Under the pieces are notes generated by a model. It was not told where the DNA came from and searched no databases. It saw only the letters and a list, made by a program, of their open reading frames with translations. Of a stretch of 42,724 nucleotides of DNA, positions 7,701 through 16,240 are shown one piece after another. The stretch comes from CAYLJO01 sp964383905. Its GTDB lineage: Bacteria; Acidobacteriota; Blastocatellia; Pyrinomonadales; Pyrinomonadaceae. The DNA is taken from contig CAYLJO010000029.1 of assembly GCA_964383905.1 (NCBI GenBank), positions 1 through 42,724 of the forward strand. Reading direction: 5' to 3'. The stretch's first letter is position 1. Every line of letters starts with the position of its first letter. The position numbers were made by a program, and so were the translations under genes.

Positions 7701-9098
7701 TCAAAGAGGCGCCGGGTCCGGCCCGCGTAATAATTCGAGAAGGCGGTCGCCGGCGCGGTAGACCGTGCCCGCGCCGAGCGTGATCACCAGATCGCCCGCG
7801 CGCACGTGCCCTTTGAGGAGCTCCGCCGCCCCCTCCAGCCCGCCGATGTAGCGGGCGTTCTTGTGGCCGTAGAGCTTGATCGCGTCCGTCAGTACTTCGG
7901 ACGTCACGCCCTCGATCGGGTCTTCGCTCGCCGCGTAAATGTCTGTGACGAACAGCACGTCGGCGTTATTGAACGAACGCGCAAACTCCTCCATCTGATC
8001 TTTGGTCCGCGTGTACCGGTGCGGCTGAAAGAGCACGACGATGCGGCGGCCCGCCGAGCCGAGCTTCGCGGCGGCCAGCGTCGCCTTGATCTCGGTCGGG
8101 TGGTGACCGTAATCATCTACGACCAGCACGCCCGCCACCTCGCCCTTGAACTGAAAGCGCCGGTCCGCGTTGGTAAAGTTGCCCAGCGCTTCCGCGATCT
8201 TTTCAAACGGTATCTTCAACTCTAAGCCGACGGCGATGGCCGCCAGCGAGTTATAGACGTTGTGGAGGCCCGGCACGCGCAAGACACAATCGCCCAGCGG
8301 CTCGGTCCCCTGCCACACCGTAAACCTGGACCCGAAGCCCTGATCGAAACGGATCGCATGCGCCGAGACGTCCGCCTGCGCGCTCAGCCCGTAGGTCAGC
8401 CGGCGCCGTTCGACGAGCGGGATGACGGCCTGTACGTGCGGGTCATCCAGACACAGGACGGCCGCGCCGTAGAACGGGACCTTGTTGACAAAATTGGCGA
8501 AGCACTCCCGCACGTCGTTCATGTCGTTGTAGTGATCCATGTGCTCGCGATCAATGTTCGTGACGACCGCGATGGTCGGCGTCAGCATCAGAAACGAGCG
8601 GTCGCTTTCGTCCGCTTCGACAACCATCAGATCGCTCTTACCCAACCGCGCGTTCGACCCGAAAGCCTTGACGACGCCGCCGACCACGACCGTCGGGTCG
8701 AGGTCCGCGCGGCCGAGCACCGCGGCGACCATCGAAGTGGTCGTGGTCTTGCCGTGCGAGCCGGCGACCGCCACCGTGTGCGGCTTGAGCCGCATTAACT
8801 CCGCGAGCATCTCGGCGCGCGGGATTACCGGGATCGAGCGCCGCCGCGCCTCCACGATTTCGGCGTTGTCTTCGCGCACCGCCGTCGAACGAACCACGAC
8901 GTGCGCGTCGCCGATGTTCTCCGCCCGGTGGCCCTCCGTGAAATCAATACCCAGTGTCTGCAGCCGCTCCGTCACCTTTGACCTTTTAATGTCCGAGCCG
9001 GACACGTGAAAACCCAGATTGCAAAGCACCTCTGCGATGCCGGACATGCCGATGCCGCCGATCCCGACGAAATGAACATGTTGAATGTGACGGAACAT
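7701..9098 (-). CDS. murC: UDP-N-acetylmuramate--L-alanine ligase MurC
   Basis: ATP-dependent ligase (465 residues) adding L-Ala to UDP-MurNAc. It has the N-terminal UDP-binding motif HFVGIGGIGMSGIAEVL, the Mur-ligase P-loop GSHGKTTTTS, the central NIDREHMDHY, and the C-terminal domain with DYGHHPTEI and FQPHRYTRT. Length is normal. The ATG at 9098 is well fixed by the conserved N-terminus, yet no Shine-Dalgarno precedes it: the upstream bases are AT-rich and belong to a heptad-repeat inverted element. Confidence 0.98.
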   Translation of the reverse strand: MFRHIQHVHFVGIGGIGMSGIAEVLCNLGFHVSGSDIKRSKVTERLQTLGIDFTEGHRAENIGDAHVVVRSTAVREDNAEIVEARRRSIPVIPRAEMLAELMRLKPHTVAVAGSHGKTTTTSMVAAVLGRADLDPTVVVGGVVKAFGSNARLGKSDLMVVEADESDRSFLMLTPTIAVVTNIDREHMDHYNDMNDVRECFANFVNKVPFYGAAVLCLDDPHVQAVIPLVERRRLTYGLSAQADVSAHAIRFDQGFGSRFTVWQGTEPLGDCVLRVPGLHNVYNSLAAIAVGLELKIPFEKIAEALGNFTNADRRFQFKGEVAGVLVVDDYGHHPTEIKATLAAAKLGSAGRRIVVLFQPHRYTRTKDQMEEFARSFNNADVLFVTDIYAASEDPIEGVTSEVLTDAIKLYGHKNARYIGGLEGAAELLKGHVRAGDLVITLGAGTVYRAGDRLLELLRGPDPAPL

Positions 9099-9102
9099 AA
9101 AA

Positions 9103-9245
9103 TAGTAATTAGCAGTCAGTAATTAGTTGGCCTGCGGCCGAGATCTTTTATTCGCCGGTCAGCGATGAACAGAAGTCCCACGCGAATGACCCACCCTCCA
9201 TTAACTAATTCAATCAGCTGACTACTGATTACTGATTACTTACTA
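9103..9245. repeat. Heptad-repeat inverted element between murG and murC
   Basis: The left arm (9103-9128) and right arm (9203-9245) are imperfect reverse complements. The right arm carries tandem 7-mers of the type ACTGATT. The element starts 4 nt from the murC start codon and runs over the murG stop (9229-9231), so the last residues of MurG (SVVSNQ) are encoded by it. The same 7-mer family recurs at 34437-34483. Confidence 0.7.
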
Positions 9246-10326
9246 CTGATAACTTCTCCATCAAATCAACCATCGCGACGGCCGCGTTGCCGCGCGCCAG
9301 TTTTCGGCTCGCCGTTTCCATCCGCGTTAGCGCCTCGGGCGCAGAAATGAGCGAAGCGATTTCGCCGGCCAGGCCCGTGCCCGTCAAATCCTGCTGCAGG
9401 ATCATGCGCGCCGCGCCCGCCTCCTGGAGCGCTTCGGCATTCTTGCGCTGGTGATCGTCGGCGGCGAGCGGAAACGGCACCATGATCGCCGCCTTACCCG
9501 CCGCCACCAGTTCCGCGCTGGTGGTCGCCCCGGCGCGCGAGATGATCAGATCCGATCGCGCAAACAGCGCAACCATATCGTCTATGTAGCGCCGCACATC
9601 CGCATTCTCGCCCCAGCCGGCATCCGCGTACGCCTGCCTCACGCGCTCGAAATCCACTTCGCCCGTTTGGTGCGTGATGCGCAGAACGGTTCGATACGCC
9701 TCAAGGTGCGGCAGCGCCGCCAACACCGCCTCATTAATCGCGCGGGCGCCCTGCGAGCCGCCGAAGACGAGCAGCGAGAAGCGGGAGGCATCGCGCGGCT
9801 TGGGCGGGATTTCAAAGAACTCGCGGCGCACAGGATTCCCCGTCACGACTGCCTTGCCGCGAAAATATGGCACCGCTGCCTCAAACGAGACCGCGGCCTT
9901 ATCAACAAAGCGCGCCAGCACCCGATTGGTCCAGCCCGGCAGCGCATTCGACTCCATCACCAGCGTCGGCACGCGCATCAGCACTGCGGTGAGCAGCACC
10001 GGCCCGGTGACGTAGCCGCCGGCGCCCACGACAATCTCCGGCCGGAACTCGCCTATCAGTCGCCGCGCCGCGTGAAAGCTCTTCGGCAGGAGATATAACC
10101 CGCGGAGCCGCGCGGCCGCAGGGACGTTCTTTAGCCCGGCGCTTTCAATGAGCGAAAGCTCAAAACCCGCCTGCGGCACGAGCCGCGTCTCCAGCCCGCG
10201 CGCCGTCCCGACAAATCTCACCTTGGATCCGGCGTCGCGGCGCATCACTTCTTTCGCCACCGCGATGCCCGGATAAATATGGCCGCCTGTTCCCCCGGCG
10301 GCAATCAAAACGCGCATCGCCTTCAT
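9229..10326 (-). CDS. murG: Lipid II synthase MurG (GlcNAc transferase)
   Basis: GT28-family transferase (365 residues) that moves GlcNAc from UDP-GlcNAc onto lipid I at the inner membrane face, producing lipid II. Motifs: GGTGGHIYPGIAVA near the N-terminus, GAGGYVTGPVL, GNPVRREF, GGSQGARAIN, and the donor-binding SRAGATTSAELVA. ATG at 10326 overlaps the ftsW stop (ATGA), so the two are translationally coupled. The last codons lie within the heptad-repeat element that follows, so the C-terminal tail is unlikely to be conserved. Confidence 0.98.
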   Translation of the reverse strand: MKAMRVLIAAGGTGGHIYPGIAVAKEVMRRDAGSKVRFVGTARGLETRLVPQAGFELSLIESAGLKNVPAAARLRGLYLLPKSFHAARRLIGEFRPEIVVGAGGYVTGPVLLTAVLMRVPTLVMESNALPGWTNRVLARFVDKAAVSFEAAVPYFRGKAVVTGNPVRREFFEIPPKPRDASRFSLLVFGGSQGARAINEAVLAALPHLEAYRTVLRITHQTGEVDFERVRQAYADAGWGENADVRRYIDDMVALFARSDLIISRAGATTSAELVAAGKAAIMVPFPLAADDHQRKNAEALQEAGAARMILQQDLTGTGLAGEIASLISAPEALTRMETASRKLARGNAAVAMVDLMEKLSVVSNQ

Positions 10327-11549
10327 CCGCGGCGCGGCGACACGGGGACGCGTAGGCGCGGCGACAAAGGAACCATCGGCCCATCCGTGCGCCGCCTCTT
10401 CTCCGCGCCTCTTCTCCCGGTATCGACGCGCCGACCGACTGTCGTGTCGCCCGCCGTCGCGCGCGCGTACTGCGAGAGATTCAACAGAATGCCGGCGACG
10501 GTCAGCGTCGGGACCAGCGACGACCCGCCGTATGAGATGAGCGGCAGCGGGATCCCCTTTGTCGGTACGAGCGACAGCACAACGCTGATGTTAAAGAGCG
10601 CCTGTGCCACGACGCTCGTGACAAGGCCGATGCCCAGCAGCATCCCGAATCTATCCGGCGCGAGCAACGCCGTCCGCACCCCGCGCCACAGGAAGAGGCC
10701 GAATACCGCGACGACCGCCAGCGCGCCGAACAACCCCAATTCTTCCCCGATCACGGCAAAGATAAAGTCAGAATGCGCGAACGGCAGGAAAAATAGCTTC
10801 TGCTTGCTCTGAGCAAATCCGAGGCCGTAGAGGCCGCCCGAGCCGATAGCAATTAGCGACTGGATTACCTGAAAACCTTTCTCTCTCGGATCGGCCCACG
10901 GGTCCATGAACGTAATCATTCGCTGCAAACGCCAGGGCACAAACACCAGCAACCCGACCACGCCCACCAGCGCCGGGGCCGCCGCCAGCCCCAGGTGTAG
11001 GAGGCGCACACCCGCCGTCGCGCAGACGGCCCCGCAAATGACCGCCAGCATCAAAGCCGTCCCCAGGTCGGGCTCCGCCACCACCAGCAACGTGAAGACG
11101 CCCGTCACGATCAGGCATGGGAGCAAGGTTCGCCGCACCGACCCCTCCTCGCCGGCGCGTCTCTCTAAAAAGTAGGCGAGGAAGATCGTCAATACGAGTT
11201 TCGACAGCTCGGACGGCTGCAGCGAGAGCCCCCCAAACCTGATCCAACGATGCGCGCCGTGGCTGCGCGGAAAGGCGAAGACCGCCAGCAATAATAGGAT
11301 CGTTGCCACCGACAGTGCGTAAACAATCCGCCGGTCGCGCAGGCGTTGATAATCAAAGTGCATCGCCGCCAGCATCGCGCCGAAGCCGATGGCCGTCCAC
11401 ATGCCTTGCTTCACCACATAGTAGTACTGGTTACCGGTATCCTGAGCTGCGGTCACCGCCGAAGCGCTGTAAACCATCACCACGCCGAACAGCGCCAGTC
11501 CCACTGTCGCCGCGAATAACCACTTATCGAACTGTAGCTTCCGCGCCAT
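10323..11549 (-). CDS. ftsW: SEDS peptidoglycan glycosyltransferase FtsW
   Basis: Polytopic membrane protein (408 residues, about 10 helices) that polymerises lipid II at the septum with FtsI. Family hallmarks are the N-terminal VVMVYSASAV, the loop with RWIRFGGLSLQPSELSK, and the C-terminal PLISYGGSSL. After the last helix there is a ~45-residue Arg/Pro-rich tail (for example SPRLRVPVSPRRG) encoded by low-complexity GC-rich repeats, probably not part of the ancestral protein. ATG at 11549 has no visible Shine-Dalgarno; a heptad-repeat hairpin lies about 23 nt upstream. It overlaps murG by 4 bases. Confidence 0.97.
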   Translation of the reverse strand: MARKLQFDKWLFAATVGLALFGVVMVYSASAVTAAQDTGNQYYYVVKQGMWTAIGFGAMLAAMHFDYQRLRDRRIVYALSVATILLLLAVFAFPRSHGAHRWIRFGGLSLQPSELSKLVLTIFLAYFLERRAGEEGSVRRTLLPCLIVTGVFTLLVVAEPDLGTALMLAVICGAVCATAGVRLLHLGLAAAPALVGVVGLLVFVPWRLQRMITFMDPWADPREKGFQVIQSLIAIGSGGLYGLGFAQSKQKLFFLPFAHSDFIFAVIGEELGLFGALAVVAVFGLFLWRGVRTALLAPDRFGMLLGIGLVTSVVAQALFNISVVLSLVPTKGIPLPLISYGGSSLVPTLTVAGILLNLSQYARATAGDTTVGRRVDTGRRGAEKRRRTDGPMVPLSPRLRVPVSPRRG

Positions 11550-11572
11550 AATAAAAACTAAGGATGAAGTCA

Positions 11573-11635
11573 GAACGATGAACGATGAATGAAGAGGTCT
11601 GAGCTTTTAATTCATCGTTCCGCGTTCAGCGCTCA
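11573..11635. repeat. Heptad-repeat hairpin between ftsW and murD
   Basis: The left arm has tandem 7-mers GAACGAT at 11573-11579 and 11580-11586. Positions 11580-11589 pair perfectly with 11611-11620, and further heptad-like sequence continues to about 11635. The right arm lies inside the 3' end of murD, encoding its last residues (MMSAERGTMN). Confidence 0.75.
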
Positions 11636-12992
11636 TCATTTCTTTTACCACTTCCTTGAACACCTGCCCGCGGTGCTCGAAACTATTGAACATATCAAAG
11701 CTGGCGCAGGCGGGCGCAAGCAGTACGACGTCGCCCGCCTCAGCCGCTTCGAACGCGCTCCGCACGGCTGCGCGCATGTCATCGGCGCGCTCGGCGGGTG
11801 CCTCGTTCCCCAACTCTCTCTCGATCGTGCCCGCGTCTTCACCGATCAGGACCAACTTGCGCACCCTGGCGCGCACGAGCGGCGTCAGCGGAGCATACGG
11901 CGCGTTCTTGCCGCGCCCGCCGAGGATCAAGACAATTTTGCCCTCCCGGTCCGCGAACGCTTCCAGCGCTTTGAGCGTCGCGTCGACGCTCGTCGCCTTC
12001 GAGTCGTTGTAAAAGTGGACGCCGTTGATCTCCCCGACCTGCTCCAAGCGGTGCTCGACGGGGCGAAAACGCCTGACCGTCTCGCGCATCGAATCCGGCG
12101 GCGCGCCGCACGCCAGCCCGGCGGCGAGCGCGGCCAGCACATTCTCAACATTATGGAGGCCGCGCAATTGCATTTCGTCACGCAGCGCGAGCCTCCGCTC
12201 GCCCGCCCCCGTGCGTGAGACGAGGTCGCGCCCGCCCTTCAGAAATAATCCTTCTTCCAACTCGCGCCGCACGCTAAACCAGACGACACGCGCGCGCAGG
12301 CCGCGCGCCCACGAGGCGACGGTTTCATCGTCGGCGTTGAGGACCGCCACGTCGCCCGCCGTCTGGTTGCGGAAGATGCGATGCTTGGCCGCCGCGTAAT
12401 CGGTGAATGACTCGTAACGATCCATGTGATTCGGTGTCACGTTTAAAACAGTCGCGACCGTAGGGTGAAAATCTACAATTGTCTCCAACTGAAAACTTGA
12501 GACCTCTACAACCGTCCACCCGTCCTCGCGCGAGGACTCGACCAGCGAAATGAGCGGCGTCCCGATGTTGCCGCCGACCTGCACGGGCAACCCGGCGTCC
12601 TTCAACAGATCCCCGACCAGCGTAGTGGTGGTCGTCTTGCCGTTAGTGCCGGTGATCGCGACGATGCGCCCACGCAGGAATCGCGACGCGAGCTCGATTT
12701 CTCCGATCACTTCCGCGCCCGCGCGCTCCGCATACCTGACCGGAATACTCTTGCCCGGGACGCCCGGGCTCACAATGAGCAGTTCGATCTGGTCCAGCAG
12801 CCACGACGGCACATCGCCCGGGATGGTGCCAACGCCCTGGGCCTTGAGCTTGAGCGCAGCGTCCGTCCATTCCTCGATCGGCTTCCGGTCGTTCAAGGCC
12901 ACGACCGCCCCACGCTCGGCCAGAAACTTCGCGCAGGCAACGCCGCTGCGCGCCGCGCCGATCACCAGGACTTTCTTCCCTTGAACGTCCAA
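11607..12992 (-). CDS. murD: UDP-MurNAc-L-Ala--D-Glu ligase MurD
   Basis: ATP-dependent ligase (461 residues) adding D-Glu to UDP-MurNAc-L-Ala in the cytoplasm. It shows the N-terminal VLVIGAARSGVACAKFL, the P-loop GTNGKTTTTTLVG, LNVTPNHMDRYESF, NVENVLAALA, and in the C-terminal domain FYNDSKATSVDA and ILGGRGKNAPY. The start is taken as TTG at 12992 because the conserved fold begins a few residues later; no alternative ATG is close. The C-terminus runs into a heptad-repeat hairpin. Between mraY and murD there is a GC-rich stem-loop. Confidence 0.97.
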   Translation of the reverse strand: MDVQGKKVLVIGAARSGVACAKFLAERGAVVALNDRKPIEEWTDAALKLKAQGVGTIPGDVPSWLLDQIELLIVSPGVPGKSIPVRYAERAGAEVIGEIELASRFLRGRIVAITGTNGKTTTTTLVGDLLKDAGLPVQVGGNIGTPLISLVESSREDGWTVVEVSSFQLETIVDFHPTVATVLNVTPNHMDRYESFTDYAAAKHRIFRNQTAGDVAVLNADDETVASWARGLRARVVWFSVRRELEEGLFLKGGRDLVSRTGAGERRLALRDEMQLRGLHNVENVLAALAAGLACGAPPDSMRETVRRFRPVEHRLEQVGEINGVHFYNDSKATSVDATLKALEAFADREGKIVLILGGRGKNAPYAPLTPLVRARVRKLVLIGEDAGTIERELGNEAPAERADDMRAAVRSAFEAAEAGDVVLLAPACASFDMFNSFEHRGQVFKEVVKEMMSAERGTMN

Positions 12993-13003
12993 CGCTTTTT
13001 GGC

Positions 13004-13032
13004 GGAAGCCGGCCGCCTCGATGGCCGGCTCC
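13004..13032. repeat. GC-rich stem-loop between mraY and murD
   Basis: 13004-13014 and 13023-13032 form a stem of about 10 bp with one bulge, 11 nt after the mraY stop. On the minus strand it is followed by CCGCCAAAAAG rather than a U-run, so it is more likely an mRNA processing or attenuation structure than a terminator. Confidence 0.5.
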
Positions 13033-13042
13033 GGCCCGTCCC

Positions 13043-14191
<1,149 letters not shown>

Positions 14192-14258
14192 CCCTTCAGA
14201 CTAAATCAAAACCCACGATATTGGAACGTGGTAGCAACCACAGGCGGGCAGTGATAGC

Positions 14259-14294
14259 CACAGATCTGTTAAAAGCCGGCCGCCGAGGTCTGTG
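14259..14294. repeat. Inverted repeat between mraY and murF
   Basis: CACAGATCT at 14259-14267 pairs with AGGTCTGTG at 14286-14294 (one G-T mismatch) around a GC-rich loop. The 165-nt gap between murF and mraY is otherwise featureless. Probably another REP-like intergenic element; role unknown. Confidence 0.5.
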
Positions 14295-14356
14295 CCCATC
14301 GGTGCTCATGTGCGATTAATAGTTCGGTTCCGCTCTCCCGTGCTTCGATTTAGAAC

Positions 14357-15847
14357 TTACTGGCCCAACCGTTCGTCCGCGCCCGCCAGCGCGAATCGTT
14401 CGCGCAGCAGGCTCACTACCACATCCGTTCGCACGCCACGCGAACCCTTGATTAGAATCAGGTCGCCGGCGCACACCTCTTCTACCAGCGCGGCGGCAGC
14501 CTCTTCCGACGTCTCAAAAAATCGCGTCGCCTCGACGCCCATCCCCCCCTCCCGCGCCCCCTCGATGATTTCATGGGCGAGCCCGCGCACGCCCCACAAG
14601 AGATCGATCCCGGCACGCGCCGCCTCGCGTCCCACTGCGCGGTGCATCCCCGCGCCCTCCGGCCCGAGCTCGAGCATCTCCCCGGCAATTACCACGCGAC
14701 GCTCGGCGCGCGCGCTCTCGTCCGTGAGCGTCCTGATCATGCTCAGTAGCGAGCGCGGATTCGAGTTGTAAGAGTCGTCCACGACGGTGAATCCGCCCGC
14801 GAAATCCAGCACTTCGCCCCGCATGTGCGGGGGGACGACGCCGCCTAACGCCGCCGCAATCTCTTCCACCCCGATACCGAGACATGTCGCGACCGCTGCC
14901 GCGGCCAGCGCGTTCATCAAGTTGTGCCGGCCCACCATCGGCAGCAGCGCGTCGGCCTCGCCGAGCGGCGTCCGCAGGCGAAAGCGTGTGCGCCCGAATT
15001 GCCCGGTGTCGATCGCGGTCGCCATCACGTCGGCCCTATTCTCGATGCCGAAAGTGAGCGTCCGCCCCTGATGCCTGGCACGCATCGCGATCACCAGTGG
15101 GTCGTCGGCGTTCAAAACGGCCGTGCCCCCCGGCTTAAGACCGTCAATCAACTCGGCTTTCGCCGCCGCGATGTTCTCAATCGTGCCGAGGTACTCCAGG
15201 TGAACGGGCGCGACGAGGAGCTCGACGCCGATGTCGGGCGGCGTGATGCGGCACAAACGTTCGATCTCGTGCGTCGGCGACGACATTCCCATTTCGAGCA
15301 CGGCGATATCATATTGATCAGGCGTGTGCCCCGCGGTCACCATCTGTAACACCGAAAGCGGCAGGCCCAGCCCGTTGTTATAGTTTCGCTCGCTCTTGAG
15401 GACGCGCCGACCGGCAGCGCCGAGCAGGTGAGCGGTTAAATCTTTAGTCGTCGTTTTACCCGCGCTGCCGGTAATACCCACGACGGGCCGCGCCCACGCC
15501 TCGTAAACTTTGCGCGCGAGCGTTTGCAGCGCGACAATCGCGTCGTCAGCGAACAGCAGGCGGCCGCTCAACTTCTCCAGGGCCGCATCGCCTCGGACGC
15601 GCGGGGCGCGGGCGACGGCGGCGGTCGCGCCGCGCTCGAATGCCTGTGGGATGAACTCATGAGCGTCGGTGAATGTGCCGTTGAAGCCGGCGCGGACGTA
15701 ATCCTCCGGCGACAAAGCGAAGAAAATCTCCCCCTCGCCGATCGTTCGCGAATCGATCGAAAAGCCCACGACCTCCTTGTCAAACAACTCCGCGCCCAAT
15801 GCTTCATTGCCTGCGCCCATCAAACTCGCCGCCGTCCTGACGTTCAC
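14357..15847 (-). CDS. murF: UDP-MurNAc-tripeptide--D-Ala-D-Ala ligase MurF
   Basis: ATP-dependent ligase (496 residues) adding D-Ala-D-Ala to the tripeptide precursor. Visible: FSIDSRTIGEGEIFFAL in the N-terminal UDP-binding domain, the P-loop GSAGKTTTKDL, LEMGMSSPTHEIERL, the central NADDPLV, DDSYNSNPRSL, and GEMLELGPEGAGMHRAVG. Longer than the typical ~450 by internal and C-terminal additions. The start is GTG at 15847, which overlaps a TGA by GTGA. That TGA ends the degraded murE reading frame, so murF was translationally coupled to murE before the latter decayed. Confidence 0.97.
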   Translation of the reverse strand: MNVRTAASLMGAGNEALGAELFDKEVVGFSIDSRTIGEGEIFFALSPEDYVRAGFNGTFTDAHEFIPQAFERGATAAVARAPRVRGDAALEKLSGRLLFADDAIVALQTLARKVYEAWARPVVGITGSAGKTTTKDLTAHLLGAAGRRVLKSERNYNNGLGLPLSVLQMVTAGHTPDQYDIAVLEMGMSSPTHEIERLCRITPPDIGVELLVAPVHLEYLGTIENIAAAKAELIDGLKPGGTAVLNADDPLVIAMRARHQGRTLTFGIENRADVMATAIDTGQFGRTRFRLRTPLGEADALLPMVGRHNLMNALAAAAVATCLGIGVEEIAAALGGVVPPHMRGEVLDFAGGFTVVDDSYNSNPRSLLSMIRTLTDESARAERRVVIAGEMLELGPEGAGMHRAVGREAARAGIDLLWGVRGLAHEIIEGAREGGMGVEATRFFETSEEAAAALVEEVCAGDLILIKGSRGVRTDVVVSLLRERFALAGADERLGQ

Positions 15848-16240
15848 ACTCTTTTAGCCTCTCCCTCAGCATCAAATCTTCTGCTTTGTGTGATGCGACC
15901 GTCAACCTTCGGCGTAAACGCCGGCTCAATCGCATGGTCAACCCCCTCCCCGCCGTTCAACACGCTCGCGGAATCCTCGTCATGCGGATTATCCGGCTCG
16001 CGCAAAAGGATGTCGCCGGCTGCAAGTGGCGCAGCGGCTTTGTCGCCCACGACCGTCTTCCGCGCGGCCCGACCCCGGCGCAACCGTTCCCGGCAAGCGT
16101 TGACCCTACTTCTCACTGCGTATCGATTCTCTCGCTCTTTCTCATCGAGTCTTAGTCGAGACCCCGGTTTGCCGGTCCGAAATCTCAACCCGTAGAATTT
16201 TCCATCACAAGTCTCAACTCTCAGGTAACAACTCCTTCAC
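15844..16240 (-). pseudogene. murE: Eroded murE remnant between ftsI and murF
   Basis: A full murE is about 1,450-1,500 nt and normally sits exactly here; only about 397 nt remain. At the 5' end a GTG at 16240 overlaps the ftsI stop (GTGA) and reads MKELLPES before a stop, like a MurE N-terminus. In the last third, one frame reads GCAGVGPRGRRS (compare the GCGGDRDRGKRP motif of MurE). After a frame change, the sequence GDKAAAPLAAGDILL is followed by PDNPHDED, matching the diagnostic MurE TSDNPRSEDP motif. The frame ends RRFDAEGEAKRV with a stop overlapping the murF GTG, like the usual FDDRE ending. The P-loop domain is gone and a heptad-repeat element lies near the 5' end. I infer a pseudogene. 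Chance similarity is possible for each short match, but order, position and both junctions agree. Confidence 0.72.
16154..16219. repeat. Heptad-type inverted repeat inside the murE remnant
   Basis: Positions 16211-16219 and 16154-16162 are reverse complements with one mismatch, and both arms continue with 7-nt periodicity (GTCTCAACTCTCA type). It replaces the part of murE just after the first eight codons. The architecture is the same as the other intergenic elements in this window. Confidence 0.5.
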
